Source: Ignavibacteria bacterium
Lineage (GTDB): Bacteria > Bacteroidota > Ignavibacteria > Tepidaquicellales > Tepidaquicellaceae
Direction: 5' to 3'
Length of the DNA stretch: 64,000 nt
NCBI GenBank assembly: GCA_016719565.1
Contig: JADJYU010000001.1
Location: forward strand, 310,001 to 374,000
In this document: one piece after another, positions 9,722 through 19,906 of the stretch
How the letters are laid out: the number at the start of each line of letters is the position of its first letter
Position numbering within the stretch: position 1 is the stretch's first letter
The notes under the pieces: generated by a model
What the model was told of the DNA's origin: nothing
Seen by the model: the letters and a program-made list of their open reading frames with translations, nothing else
Database searches by the model: none
Position numbers and translations under genes: made by a program

Positions 9722-11788
9722 ATGAAAAAAAATATTACAACCCTGGTATTAATTATTTTAATCCTTACATCACTTCCTGTACTACCGCAGTCACAGGGAA
9801 ACAGATCCGAATCAGTCTCAGTGGACGGACTTTTAAAAATATCTGAATGGTCCGATGCTAAAGTATTTACTGATTTTTATAAATTCATTCCAAAGTCAGA
9901 TGAAAAAAATTATGACAGCACTATTGTTTATATAAAACAGACTAAGGATGCAGTTTATTTCGGGTTTGACTATTTCCCCAAAGGAAAAATAATTTCCAAA
10001 TCCCTTACGCGCGACAGAAGCACCGAAGATGAAAATGAATTCTTCATACTTCTCGATCTCGAGAATAAAAATCAAAACGGCTATATGTTTGCATTCAGCT
10101 TTCTGAATAATCAGAGAGATGCCGTGATCTATAATCAGAGAAATCAATCAAGCGAATGGGACTGGGTATGGGAGGTAAAATCTAAAATAATTGTAGAACC
10201 GAAGAACGGTAAACCCGGTCATATTCAGACTGAAGTAAGAATCCCGGTTGATAAGCTTCAAAATAAAAACACAAAATCAATTGGTGTGGATGTGCAGATG
10301 TTTTCTTATACTCCTGATGGTAATTATTATTACTATTCAATAACACCAAACAGCGATCTGCTGTCATTGAAAAATACTCATAAACTGGATCTGACTACTC
10401 CTTTTGATGAAAAACTGAATGTAAAATTTGATGCGATCCCGATACTTGTCGGACAAAGTTTTAATGATAAAGAAAATGATTCCCTGCTTTACGGAATAGA
10501 TGTGAATGCCAGCATAGATAAGCATAAATTGAAAGCGACCTATAATCCCGACGAATCCACGCTCGAAGCTGATCCATTCAGATTCTCACTTTATTCCAGA
10601 CCAATTTTTCTTCAGGAGAAAAGACCTTTTTTCAGTAAAGATCTGGATATTTACAGAACACCTATCAATCTATTTTATACCAGAGCGATTGAAGATATCC
10701 GGTATGGTTTTAACTATACTTACAGAAGTGATAATTTGAAAGCCGGCGCAGTGTTTGTAGATGATCATGATCAGGAAGGGAATAACAGACAGTTTCTTAT
10801 TGCAAGACCAAACGTTATTACAAAAAATTTCAATCTCGGATCGCTATTTATATTTGATCAGAATTCCGGACTGGACTATAATGAAAAAATTGTAAGCATG
10901 GACGGCTTTTACAGATTTCCTGAAAACCGAGTCAGACTGCAGTTTCAGGTAGCTAACAGCTGGAATGAAAACCAGGGAAATGCAAAGGAAGGAGCAGCTT
11001 ATAACTTTTCCGGATATTATGAATATAATAACGCAGGAGGTCCTTTCGCGGATGTAAGTTATAAACGGGTTAATAAAGGTTTTAATGCTGTTACTTCGTT
11101 CAACAATCAGATCGGCCTCCCGGATAATTACGATGAGGTAAATGCTTCGGGTGGTTACTATTTTGTTTTTGACAGACCCTATTTTAGTGACATTAATGTC
11201 AGCGGAGGATATTACAAAGGCAGGACTCTTCAGGAAGATTTTCTTCCCGCTGACTTTAATCTGCAGAATAATATTTTTCTTAATTCCAACTTCAAAGTCG
11301 CAGAGTGGCTAAGGGTAGGACAATATATTGAGTATAACAGGCCGAATGATTTTAATTCCAATAATGAACTTATCACAAGATATAATCTCGGACAAGAATA
11401 CAATGCAAGTTTTTTTATTGGTACTAATTTCATAAATGCCGGTTACTTTTTTGGTCCCTACTTCGGCGATTTTATAAAAAATCCTTACCTCAGCGGAAAT
11501 ATCTTTCTCTTTGAAAGACTTGCTATAAGCGCGAGTGTAAACTTTATAGATCTTTCGGAAGAAAAAAGAACGATCATAAATACAAGCATGAATTTTAAAG
11601 TGATCGACAAACTGTATCTGAAATCCTACTTCCAGAGAGATAATTATTCTAAACAGGCATTATGGAATTCCATTCTCCAGTATGAATTTTTTGCTGGAAG
11701 CAATGTGTATTTTGTAATCAATCTTAACGGAGACAGGCTGCAGAATACAAGAAGATATTTTAAGATCGGTTACGAGTTTGGTTTGTAA
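9722..11788 (+). CDS. DUF5916-family outer-membrane protein with N-terminal CBM9-like domain
   Basis: It has a signal peptide (residues 1-23, ending LPQSQ). A CBM9/DOMON-like beta-sandwich at about 30-215 includes VDGLLKISEWSDA and the repeated aromatic strand pattern. From about residue 230 to the C-terminal Phe-rich/Leu end lies a region of alternating strands typical of an outer-membrane barrel (FLQEKRPFFSKDLDIYRTP, then many YxF-type strands). This two-part layout is DUF5916, a family common in Bacteroidota and relatives without a proven function. A sugar or polymer uptake or anchoring role is only a guess. It is monocistronic, followed by a strong terminator. Confidence 0.85.
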   Translation: MKKNITTLVLIILILTSLPVLPQSQGNRSESVSVDGLLKISEWSDAKVFTDFYKFIPKSDEKNYDSTIVYIKQTKDAVYFGFDYFPKGKIISKSLTRDRSTEDENEFFILLDLENKNQNGYMFAFSFLNNQRDAVIYNQRNQSSEWDWVWEVKSKIIVEPKNGKPGHIQTEVRIPVDKLQNKNTKSIGVDVQMFSYTPDGNYYYYSITPNSDLLSLKNTHKLDLTTPFDEKLNVKFDAIPILVGQSFNDKENDSLLYGIDVNASIDKHKLKATYNPDESTLEADPFRFSLYSRPIFLQEKRPFFSKDLDIYRTPINLFYTRAIEDIRYGFNYTYRSDNLKAGAVFVDDHDQEGNNRQFLIARPNVITKNFNLGSLFIFDQNSGLDYNEKIVSMDGFYRFPENRVRLQFQVANSWNENQGNAKEGAAYNFSGYYEYNNAGGPFADVSYKRVNKGFNAVTSFNNQIGLPDNYDEVNASGGYYFVFDRPYFSDINVSGGYYKGRTLQEDFLPADFNLQNNIFLNSNFKVAEWLRVGQYIEYNRPNDFNSNNELITRYNLGQEYNASFFIGTNFINAGYFFGPYFGDFIKNPYLSGNIFLFERLAISASVNFIDLSEEKRTIINTSMNFKVIDKLYLKSYFQRDNYSKQALWNSILQYEFFAGSNVYFVINLNGDRLQNTRRYFKIGYEFGL

Positions 11789-11837
11789 TAATTTTAACCT
11801 GCACTGCATTTTTATGAATAATTAATTTTGCTAAATT

Positions 11838-11870
11838 GAAAAGCCTTTTATAATCAGGCTTTTCTTTTTT
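11838..11870 (+). terminator. rho-independent terminator
   Basis: GAAAAGCCT pairs with AGGCTTTTC across a nine-base loop and is followed by six T residues, about 50 bases after the DUF5916 gene. Confidence 0.85.
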
Positions 11871-11901
11871 AATAATTTATGTGAAGTAATTCTTTCAATT
11901 T

Positions 11902-12582
11902 ATGAAATATATTATTTTAATTCTTCTTACTGTGTATTCTTTTAACGATTGTCTGTCTCAGTCAGACGGTGAAAGTAAAAATTCATCTTTGTTTAAAATC
12001 GCCCGTCTGAAATATTCCGGCGGCGGAGACTGGTATAATGACCCCTCGGCTGAAGTAAATATGATGGAGTATCTCAAAAAAAATACTGTCATTGATGTTG
12101 AGGAACCTAAGTTTTATTCAGTCGATGTGGCTTCCGACGATATTTTCAATTATCCGTTTATCATGATCACAGGTCACGGGAATATAGAATTCTCCCAATC
12201 TGAAGTTTTAAGACTCAGAAAATATCTTGAGTCAGGCGGTTTTATTTATGCCGATGATGATTACGGAATGAATGAATCTTTTATACGCGAAATGAAGAAA
12301 ATATTTCCCGGTGAAGATCTTCGCGAACTTCCTTTCAGTCATGCAATCTATAATTCTCATTTCAGTTTTCCAGCCGGTCTTCCGAAGATCCATGAACATG
12401 ATCAGAAACCGCCGCAGGGATTTGGTATTTACATTAACGGAAGGCTGTGCGTCTATTATACATATGAAACAAATATTTCCGATGGCTGGGCTGATACAAA
12501 AGAACATCAGGACCCGCCGGAAAAAAAAGAAGAATCTTTTAAAATGGGTACAAATATAATTGTTTATTCTCTTATGAATTAA
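11902..12582 (+). CDS. DUF4159 domain secreted protein
   Basis: A signal peptide (residues 1-19, ending DCLSQ) precedes a single DUF4159 domain. Conserved blocks include RLKYSGGGDWYNDPSA near the start, FIMITGHGNIEFSQSE, and the GGFIYADDDYGMNESF segment. The fold resembles a class I glutamine amidotransferase/ThuA-like Rossmann domain, without an evident nucleophilic cysteine. DUF4159 proteins in Bacteroidota are often found with MoxR/DUF58 clusters, none of which are here. An AraC regulator follows 26 bases downstream and may be co-transcribed. Function unknown. Confidence 0.82.
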   Translation: MKYIILILLTVYSFNDCLSQSDGESKNSSLFKIARLKYSGGGDWYNDPSAEVNMMEYLKKNTVIDVEEPKFYSVDVASDDIFNYPFIMITGHGNIEFSQSEVLRLRKYLESGGFIYADDDYGMNESFIREMKKIFPGEDLRELPFSHAIYNSHFSFPAGLPKIHEHDQKPPQGFGIYINGRLCVYYTYETNISDGWADTKEHQDPPEKKEESFKMGTNIIVYSLMN

Positions 12583-12608
12583 TTTATGCGCGTAAATAAT
12601 TTCTGTTT

Positions 12609-13514
12609 ATGATATTAAGAAGATATCCGGAGTCAATTCAGAATGTTAAAGATAATTTCATCGTACACTTTACAGCGGAATCATCCAAACTCAGCAGACA
12701 TGTAACACCGCTTACTTTAAAATGCTCGATGCAAGGTCAGGAGACATTTAATACTACTAAAAGAACTTACGGAGTAAACCCGGGTAACTTTCTTATTCTC
12801 AACGAAGGTCAGCAATGTGAAAGTTTAATCGAAAACAGTTCTGAATCTTTCACAATATATTTTAAACCCGAATTTGCCAATTCAGCTTTAAAAAGTCTTA
12901 CTACTCCTAGTGACAGAATGCTGAATCTTTCATTTAAAAACTATAGTCAGCCTGTTATTTTTTTTGAAAAACTTTATCCTCATAATTATTACATCTCTCC
13001 TGTCATCATGAAAATGAGACTTGCATCAAAAATTAATTTTGATGATGAGAACTGGCTTAAAGAAAGATATTTTGAACTGCTTGAAAATCTTCTGAAACTT
13101 CACAGAGAGTTATACAAAGAAATAGAGAAACTTCCTCCCGTAAAATTTTCCACTAAAACCGAATTGTACCGCCGCGTATCCAGAGCAAAAGAATTTATTG
13201 ATATGGGATTCACGGACAATCTGACTTTAAAAAAAATGTCCGGAGAAGCATGTCTTTCTCAGTTTCATTTCCTAAGAATATTCAAATCTGTTTATAATCA
13301 GACTCCTCATCAGTATCTTACAAAAAAGAGAATTGAAAAAGCTGTTGATCTTTTAAGAAGAACAGATATGCCAATTACGGGGATTTGTTTTGAAATTGGT
13401 TTTGAAAGCGTGAGTTCATTCAGTATTATGTTTAAAACTAAGTTCGGCTTATCGCCGGAAATATTCAGGGAGAGTTATCGAAAGCACCTGGCAAAATTCA
13501 AATTGTTCAAATAG
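12609..13514 (+). CDS. AraC-family transcriptional regulator
   Basis: The C-terminal 100 residues (about 195-295) are an AraC double helix-turn-helix: AKEFIDMGFTDNLTLKKMS, then SQFHFLRIFKSVYNQTPHQY, then ICFEIGFESVSSFSIMFK with the FGLSPEIFR end. The N-terminal half is a probable cupin-like sensor without a clear ligand motif. It directly follows the DUF4159 gene and is probably in one transcript with it. Its targets cannot be read from the sequence. Confidence 0.93.
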   Translation: MILRRYPESIQNVKDNFIVHFTAESSKLSRHVTPLTLKCSMQGQETFNTTKRTYGVNPGNFLILNEGQQCESLIENSSESFTIYFKPEFANSALKSLTTPSDRMLNLSFKNYSQPVIFFEKLYPHNYYISPVIMKMRLASKINFDDENWLKERYFELLENLLKLHRELYKEIEKLPPVKFSTKTELYRRVSRAKEFIDMGFTDNLTLKKMSGEACLSQFHFLRIFKSVYNQTPHQYLTKKRIEKAVDLLRRTDMPITGICFEIGFESVSSFSIMFKTKFGLSPEIFRESYRKHLAKFKLFK

Positions 13515-13629
13515 AATGAATTCATATTTAACTCCGAAAATTATTATTCTTAAATTAGCAATTTCCGATAAGCACATTTATATTTATTCACATACTTTTA
13601 TATAAATATTTTTCTAACTTAACATAAAA

Positions 13630-13638
13630 AAGGAGAAA
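13630..13638 (+). promoter_or_regulatory. strong Shine-Dalgarno of the VOC gene
   Basis: AAGGAGAAA ends about three bases before the ATG at 13642. Clear Shine-Dalgarno sites are rare in this window, so this gene is probably well translated. Confidence 0.7.
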
Positions 13639-13641
13639 GAA

Positions 13642-14004
13642 ATGGCAAGCGCAATAAACTGGTTTGAGATACCTGTAATTGATTTTGACAGGGCCAAAAA
13701 ATTTTATAATGAGATTTTCGATATTGAAATGCATGAGGAAATGATGGGTCCGCATCAAATGGCTTTTTTTCCCGGCGAGGGAGTCGGCGGAGCGATCGTA
13801 AAAGCCGAAGGTTATAAGCCTTCTATGGACGGTGCGCTTGTGTATCTGTCTGGCGGATCGGATCTCACAAACATTATGAACAGAATTGATGCCGCAGGCG
13901 GGAAAGTGCTTCAGCCAAAAATGATGGTAACTGAAGAGATCGGATACATTGCTATTTTTACAGACACTGAAGGAAATAAAGTAGCTCTGCATTCTCCGAA
14001 ATAA
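13642..14004 (+). CDS. VOC superfamily protein (glyoxalase/dioxygenase fold)
   Basis: The 120-residue protein has one vicinal-oxygen-chelate module: INWFEIPVIDFDRAKKFYNEIF at the start and MVTEEIGYIAIFTDTEGNKV at the end. It resembles the stand-alone VOC proteins annotated as glyoxalase or extradiol dioxygenase-like. Candidate metal ligands are His/Glu residues such as the late EGNKVALHS. The ATG at 13642 is set by a strong Shine-Dalgarno. It is a single-gene unit ended by a hairpin. The substrate is unknown. Confidence 0.9.
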   Translation: MASAINWFEIPVIDFDRAKKFYNEIFDIEMHEEMMGPHQMAFFPGEGVGGAIVKAEGYKPSMDGALVYLSGGSDLTNIMNRIDAAGGKVLQPKMMVTEEIGYIAIFTDTEGNKVALHSPK

Positions 14005-14061
14005 TTTTAAGCTGGGGTTCGTTAAGAGTATTTTTGTTTCACAAAAAATTTTTAAAATAAA

Positions 14062-14092
14062 AAAACCCGGTAAATTTTATACCGGGTTTTTT
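14062..14092. terminator. bidirectional terminator
   Basis: AAAACCCGGTA pairs with TACCGGGTTTT over a seven-base loop. A-runs and T-runs flank both sides, so it can serve the VOC gene (plus) and the convergent T9SS protein (minus). Confidence 0.88.
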
Positions 14093-14131
14093 ATAAACTG
14101 CTTGCTTAAATTCTCAAATGAAAATATCTCT

Positions 14132-15985
14132 TTATTTAAGCAAAGACATTTTTTTAGTGGCTTTGAATTCACCTGCTTCTATTCTGTAGAAGTAAGTTCC
14201 GCTGGATAAACTGGATGCATTAAAATTAATTGCATGGTTACCTGCTGCTTTAAATTCATCCACTAACTGAATTACTTCCTTACCTAATATATCATAAACT
14301 ATTAAGCTTACAACACCGGCTTTCGGAATAGAAAAATTAATTTTTGTCGAAGGATTGAACGGGTTAGGATAGTTCTGTGACAGATTGTAATCTAAAGGAG
14401 TATTTATTACAGAAGTCACATTATTGTTCACGCCGGTAATTGTACCGCCGTTTGTCCTTACCCAACCGACTACTGCTTTCATAACTTCACCGTATCCGCC
14501 GAGGAAATATCTCGGATCCTGGAATACTGAAGCCATATTATAACCTGTCTGCACATTACCAATTGCCGCAACTGTGTCAAGAGCCGTATGATTTGTATAT
14601 CTGTATAAAACTGATGAACCTCCCGGTACGATGCTGCATCCGTCAGGCCAATATCCCGCTCCTGCAGGCGATGTTGTCATCGGTCGGTTATTTCCAATAT
14701 CGATGGAGATTCCCTGAGTGGATGGATTGGTAGATTGTCCGTTATCAACTTTGAAAATATATTTACCGAATGTTTCAGCAAATTCCAGATCGCGTCCGCC
14801 ACTTCCTGATCTGCTGTAATTATATGCAAGATCACCGCCAATCATAACAAGAGATTTCTTGGCAGAAGCAGTTCCGCTGTTAAGCCATGCTTTTACCTGA
14901 GCTCTTGCACCTGCTCCGAGATATCTTACTGCAGCTGCATCGAAACTTGTTTCTACTATTATTATAGTGTTGTAATTACTTAAGCTGTCAAATGTAGTCG
15001 TAGTATCAAACTGTTTAACAACAAAATTTGATATCAGACTTCTCAGATATACATTAAGTGTATCTCTGTCAGCTTTTCTTTTTGGAGTATCTGCAAGCGT
15101 GGAATCATGTACAAGTACTAAAGTATTTCCGCCGATCGGAGGAGGAGGCGCGGAAAAAGGAATTGCGAAACCACAGACTTCTGCTAACGGATTAAACGGA
15201 GCAATCAAAGTAGTTCCGCCTGTAGTAAGATTGACTGTTCTTAACTCTCCGCGCATAACTGTGTTATTATAAGCTGCATACCATAAAGTATCAGTCTGTC
15301 TGTCAAAGCCAATTCCCTGAATAAAGTTTGCGTCGAAACCAATTGGTCCAATCAGTGTTGCAAGACCTGTAGTCAGATCTATACTGTATAAATTGTCTGC
15401 GATGCTCACGCCGTAAGCCATGCCTGTACTGTTAATAGCAATATCAAAAAAGTTCTGACCCGGACTTCCTACCAGAGTAGCTACTCTTGTTGTCAGATCA
15501 AGTGTGTAAAGTTTGTCACTTCCGGCAACAGTTGTAGTCAGATACATTGTATTATTAACAGAGTTAAAAGCCATTCCTAGCACTTGTTCTGCTCCTAATC
15601 CAGTTATAGCTCCTAAATTTGTAAGCACGCCCGTTGCAGTATCAAGACTCTGAAGCGGAGATGCAGCGGCAACAGCAATACAGTATAATGTACCTGTATT
15701 ATTGAATTCCATAGCGCCGTATAAGCTTGTCGTACCCGGGCTGAAATTAGTATGTGATCCGGTTGCATTTAAAAAACCTTTTGCAAAAAAGCTTGTAGCT
15801 GCGGCATTCTGACCGAACCATCTTCCGCCCCAAGCCTGGATGTTAATATTACCGGAATTATCATTAATCCCTCTTAAATTCGGAGCGCGTTCTGTAGCTG
15901 TGTTTTTTGAATTTACCATGTCCTGTGCAAACGAAATATTACCGAAGGCTATCAGCATAGTAAAAAAAAGAATAAGTGATTTCAT
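14132..15985 (-). CDS. T9SS-secreted propeller protein (DUF4394-like) with sorting domain
   Basis: It has a signal peptide (1-20, ending GNISFAQ). A repeated region at about 85-275 carries motifs such as LYTLDLTTRVATLVG and LYSIDLTTGLATLIG, which resemble a DUF4394/propeller. A middle domain at about 285-520 begins TLVLVHDSTL and has an alpha/beta look similar to ThuA/peptidase-like Rossmann modules. Residues about 533-617 are a type IX sorting domain (NLSQNYPNPFNPSTKINFSI to KKMSLLK). It is predicted to be cell-surface or released. No catalytic residue is evident. It stands alone and shares a terminator with the VOC gene. Confidence 0.85.
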   Translation of the reverse strand: MKSLILFFTMLIAFGNISFAQDMVNSKNTATERAPNLRGINDNSGNINIQAWGGRWFGQNAAATSFFAKGFLNATGSHTNFSPGTTSLYGAMEFNNTGTLYCIAVAAASPLQSLDTATGVLTNLGAITGLGAEQVLGMAFNSVNNTMYLTTTVAGSDKLYTLDLTTRVATLVGSPGQNFFDIAINSTGMAYGVSIADNLYSIDLTTGLATLIGPIGFDANFIQGIGFDRQTDTLWYAAYNNTVMRGELRTVNLTTGGTTLIAPFNPLAEVCGFAIPFSAPPPPIGGNTLVLVHDSTLADTPKRKADRDTLNVYLRSLISNFVVKQFDTTTTFDSLSNYNTIIIVETSFDAAAVRYLGAGARAQVKAWLNSGTASAKKSLVMIGGDLAYNYSRSGSGGRDLEFAETFGKYIFKVDNGQSTNPSTQGISIDIGNNRPMTTSPAGAGYWPDGCSIVPGGSSVLYRYTNHTALDTVAAIGNVQTGYNMASVFQDPRYFLGGYGEVMKAVVGWVRTNGGTITGVNNNVTSVINTPLDYNLSQNYPNPFNPSTKINFSIPKAGVVSLIVYDILGKEVIQLVDEFKAAGNHAINFNASSLSSGTYFYRIEAGEFKATKKMSLLK

Positions 15986-16116
15986 TTTTTTTTATTAGTT
16001 TATAAATAAGATATAAATTTCTCAAAAAATTTTATTTTTAAACTTATCCAATACACTTTATATTAGCAATATAATTGAAAATACTTCTATCCCGTTTATT
16101 CTTAATTCAAAAAATT

Positions 16117-17910
16117 TTAACCCGGAATTTCTTTCTCATTATACTGCAGCTGATATAGTTTAAAATAGAGTCCGCCTTTTTCAAGAAGCTCCTGATGCGA
16201 ACCCATTTCATTTATTTTTCCTTTATTCATTACAATAATCTTATCACAATTTTGAATCGTAGAAAGTCTGTGAGCAATAATAATCGAAGTTCTTCCTTCG
16301 ATGAGTTTCTTAATTGCATTCTGAATCAGTATTTCCGTATTTGTATCGATGCTTGAGGTCGCTTCATCCAGTATTAGAATTTTTGGATCGTATGCCAGCG
16401 CTCTTGCAAATGATATAAGCTGTTTCTGTCCCACGGAATATGACGATCCTCTTTCCGTAACCTGTCTGTAAATATTTTCCGGATAAGATTCTACAAATGA
16501 ACGAAGTCCGGTATTGTCAATGGCTTTTTGAACTGTCTCATCACTTATGTCTTTTCTATTTAAAGTAATATTGGATTTTATATCGCCTGAAAAAAGGAAT
16601 ACATCCTGAAGGACGACAGCGATATTTTTTCTGAGTTCGTGCTGTTCAATTTTTTTTATATCAACGCTGTCTATAAGTATATGTCCTTCATTTATATCAT
16701 AAAATCTTGTCAGCAGATTTATGATAGTTGATTTCCCGGCTCCGGTCGCGCCTACAAATGCAACTTTCTCACCTTCTTTAATTTTGAAGCTGATATTATT
16801 GAGAACGTTATCGCCTTCATTATAAGCAAAACTTACATTACGGAATTCAATATTTCCTTTTAAATCTTTTATCGGAACGGGATCATCCGGATTTTTTATG
16901 GTCGGCTTTTCATCAAACAGTGCAAAGATCCTTTCGCTTGACGCCATGGCTGTCTGAAGTATATTATATTTTTCAGACAGATCCCTTATAGGTCTGAAGA
17001 ACATTTCCGTAAACTGAATAAATGAGATCAGAATACCAACAGATACAGCTTCCTGAATCACCTGTCCGCCGCCGTACCATATAATAAGTCCCGCAGATAC
17101 TGCACTGATGAGTTCAACCACAGGAAAGAAAACGGCATAATAAAATATGCTTTTTTTATTCTGTTCAGTATGTTCGCGGTTTATTTCTTCAAACTCGCTG
17201 ATGGTCTTTTTCTCTTTTACAAAATACTGTACGATCGATATTCCGGAAATGTGCTCCTGAATAAATGAATTAAGTTTTGCAATGAGTATCCTGATCCTCC
17301 TGTAAGATTCCCTGACTCTTTTCCTAAAAACGGAAGTTGCATATATAAGAATGGGAAGTACTGATAATGTAACAAGCGTGAGCGTGAAGTCAAGCGAGAA
17401 CATAAAGTAAAGTATCCATGCGATCAGAAAAATATCACCGAAAGCCGTTACAAGTCCTGAAGAAAAGACCTCGAATAATACTTCTACATCACCGGTTACT
17501 CTTGTTACTATTCTACCGATCGGATTCCTGTCAAAAAATTTCAGATCGAGCGACATTAAATGCGAATAGATTTTTTTTCTAAGATCATAAATTATTTTCT
17601 GTCCGATCCAGCTGGTTAGATATGTCATTCCGTACTGAATAATTCCCTGCACTACTAAAGTGCCGACCATGATAAGTATTATGAACTGAAGCCCGGGAAG
17701 GTCCTTATTCATTATTTTATCATCTATTGCAATCGGAGTTAGCCTCGGTCTGAGCGCAGCTAATGCTGAGACAGTGATTGTCATAAAAGTAGCAAAGACT
17801 ATAAACTTGGTATAAGGTTTGAAAAAACCCAGAAGTCTTCTGAGGATTTTAGGATCAATCTCCTTTGTTAATAAATCCTCTTCGCTTTTATTTATGGTCT
17901 GTTCAGACAA
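16117..17910 (-). CDS. ABC exporter subunit with canonical ATPase residues
   Basis: A type IV (ABCB-like) half-transporter: six transmembrane helices at about 30-320, then an ATPase domain at about 350-590. Walker A is GATGAGKST and Walker B is ILILDEATSS, with the catalytic glutamate present. The signature is degenerate (YSVGQKQL rather than LSGGQ). The H-loop is IIIAHRLSTI. It lies 23 bases downstream of the paralogous half-transporter, in the same operon. Together they form a heterodimer of the TM287/288 or BmrCD type. The substrate (drug, lipid or peptide) cannot be inferred. Confidence 0.93.
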   Translation of the reverse strand: MSEQTINKSEEDLLTKEIDPKILRRLLGFFKPYTKFIVFATFMTITVSALAALRPRLTPIAIDDKIMNKDLPGLQFIILIMVGTLVVQGIIQYGMTYLTSWIGQKIIYDLRKKIYSHLMSLDLKFFDRNPIGRIVTRVTGDVEVLFEVFSSGLVTAFGDIFLIAWILYFMFSLDFTLTLVTLSVLPILIYATSVFRKRVRESYRRIRILIAKLNSFIQEHISGISIVQYFVKEKKTISEFEEINREHTEQNKKSIFYYAVFFPVVELISAVSAGLIIWYGGGQVIQEAVSVGILISFIQFTEMFFRPIRDLSEKYNILQTAMASSERIFALFDEKPTIKNPDDPVPIKDLKGNIEFRNVSFAYNEGDNVLNNISFKIKEGEKVAFVGATGAGKSTIINLLTRFYDINEGHILIDSVDIKKIEQHELRKNIAVVLQDVFLFSGDIKSNITLNRKDISDETVQKAIDNTGLRSFVESYPENIYRQVTERGSSYSVGQKQLISFARALAYDPKILILDEATSSIDTNTEILIQNAIKKLIEGRTSIIIAHRLSTIQNCDKIIVMNKGKINEMGSHQELLEKGGLYFKLYQLQYNEKEIPG

Positions 17911-17933
17911 TTATTTTCAGATAATAAATATTT

Positions 17934-19685
17934 TTAAAATTCCTTTATCTCTTCTTCAAGTAGCTGTTTCTTATAAAGATCAAAATAAATACCGCCGGCG
18001 GAAATTAGTTCGTTATGCGTACCTTCTTCAGCAATTTTGTTATGACTGATTACTATTATATTGTTTGCATTTTTAATGGTTGAGATCCTGTGAGAGATTA
18101 TGATGCTTGTTTTATCCTTCATCACTTCTTTCAGCTGCTGAAGTATTTCCTCTTCTGTTTTAGTATCCACCGCAGACAGGGAATCATCAAGTATTAATAT
18201 ATCCGGCTTCTTGTAAATCGCTCTGGCTATTGATGTCCTCTGCTTTTGACCTCCTGATAAAGTGATCCCCCTTTCCCCAAGTACGGTTTTAAATTTATCC
18301 GGAAAGTCTTCTACATCTTTGTATAATCCGGATTGACGGGCAGCTTCTATAACCTTCTCTTCTGATATAGTTTCCCCCGAATAGGAAATATTTTTTTCTA
18401 TTGATGTCGAAAAAAGGAATGATTCCTGGGGCACAATACCTACTGTGCTTCGCAGCATATTGAGAGGAATTTTTTTAATATCAATTCCGCCGATTAAGAT
18501 CCTTCCTGAAGTAATATCCCAAGCTCTCGGGATAAGATTAATTAGAGTGCTTTTACCCGAACCGGTATGCCCGATAATGCCAAGTGTTGTACCTCGACGG
18601 ATATTCAGATTGATATCCTTCAAAGTAAAATTATTTGACAACGGATATTTGAATGAAACATTTTCAAATACAATATCGCCTTTTATATCTTTTTCAGTAA
18701 TGTTCATATCAGTGTTTTCATTATCAGCTATATCCGGTTTTACATTTATGATATTAAGAATTCTCTGCATAGAAGGAGCTGCTCTCTGTATTAGATTAAT
18801 GATCCATCCGAATGCTATCATAGGCCAGGTAAGCTGTCCGAGATATATTAGAAATGAAGAGAGATTGCCAAGAGTCATTTTTCCTTCCATGATCTGGATC
18901 CCGCCGAAATAAATAACTATGATCACGGAAAGACTTGTAAGAAGAAACATCATCGGAAAAGAAAAAGACTGCACTTTTGCAAGACTGAGATTTTCGTTCT
19001 GATAATTAAAAGAGATCCTGTCGAATTCTTTCTCTTCGTTATTTTCCCTCACGTAAGATTTTATTACTCTTATCCCGGAGAAGCATTCCTGAGCTTTTGA
19101 TGTAAGATCTGAGAATGTCCTGTAAACTTTCAGGGACCTGTTGAATGTAAGTTTACCTACTTTATAAACTATATAGGTGAATACCGGAAGCGGAGCAAGT
19201 GCAAGTATAGTTACAGAAGAACTTATGGAAAATAAAATTATCAGCGTGAATATAATTCTCGAAAAAGTCTGAAACGAATACATAATGCCCGGACCGACAA
19301 AATTCCTGATATTGCTTATATCATTGGTTGCGTGTGCCATCAGATCTCCTGTAGATCTAATATTATAAAAAACTTTCGAGAGTTTTTGCAGATGCGAAAA
19401 GAAATCATATCGCAGGTCATTCTCTACTTCCCTTGAGACAACTATCAAACTCTGCCTCGTAAGGAAAAGGAAAATTCCTCTGACAGCAACTAAGAGCAGT
19501 CCGACGATAACGTATGTTGTGAGGTTGTGTCTGAGCGTACCATTGATCAGATCGTCAATAGCAGCCCCAATTACCAGCGGATATATACTGTCAGCTGCAT
19601 TTGAAATCAGAATATAAAAGAAACCGGCTGTTAATTTTTTTCGGAATTTTTTTAAGTAAGGTATTAGAGATAAAAGATATTTCAT
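17934..19685 (-). CDS. ABC exporter subunit with degenerate catalytic site
   Basis: This is the first gene of the exporter pair, with six transmembrane helices and an ATPase domain. Walker A is GHTGSGKST and the signature is intact (LSGGQKQR), but Walker B reads ILILDDSLSAVD, with Asp where the catalytic Glu is expected. The H-loop is IIISHRISTI. The intact signature here and the Glu in the partner form the active site, and the Asp here pairs with the partner's degenerate signature. This is the known asymmetric arrangement of heterodimeric exporters. The promoter should lie in the 221-base gap shared with nth. Confidence 0.93.
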   Translation of the reverse strand: MKYLLSLIPYLKKFRKKLTAGFFYILISNAADSIYPLVIGAAIDDLINGTLRHNLTTYVIVGLLLVAVRGIFLFLTRQSLIVVSREVENDLRYDFFSHLQKLSKVFYNIRSTGDLMAHATNDISNIRNFVGPGIMYSFQTFSRIIFTLIILFSISSSVTILALAPLPVFTYIVYKVGKLTFNRSLKVYRTFSDLTSKAQECFSGIRVIKSYVRENNEEKEFDRISFNYQNENLSLAKVQSFSFPMMFLLTSLSVIIVIYFGGIQIMEGKMTLGNLSSFLIYLGQLTWPMIAFGWIINLIQRAAPSMQRILNIINVKPDIADNENTDMNITEKDIKGDIVFENVSFKYPLSNNFTLKDINLNIRRGTTLGIIGHTGSGKSTLINLIPRAWDITSGRILIGGIDIKKIPLNMLRSTVGIVPQESFLFSTSIEKNISYSGETISEEKVIEAARQSGLYKDVEDFPDKFKTVLGERGITLSGGQKQRTSIARAIYKKPDILILDDSLSAVDTKTEEEILQQLKEVMKDKTSIIISHRISTIKNANNIIVISHNKIAEEGTHNELISAGGIYFDLYKKQLLEEEIKEF

Positions 19686-19906
19686 CTGCAGTAATAAAGT
19701 TAAATATAACTTTTAATAATTTTAGTTTTTAGTATTTAATTTATGTGCATAATTTAAATTTAAGATTTATGCATAAATAATGCATTTTGAAATTACCTAC
19801 AAATTGATACAATGTATTTATTGTCGATTCTATTTAAGAATTTGAATTACTTTACCTCTTAACTTTTAAATGTAATAATATTTAAATATTTTACACAATA
19901 AATTTT

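Noticed and set aside
18445..18912. 155-codon open frame opposite the ABC ATPase domain
   Set aside because: A mirror of conserved ATPase motifs; no start signal or family resemblance.
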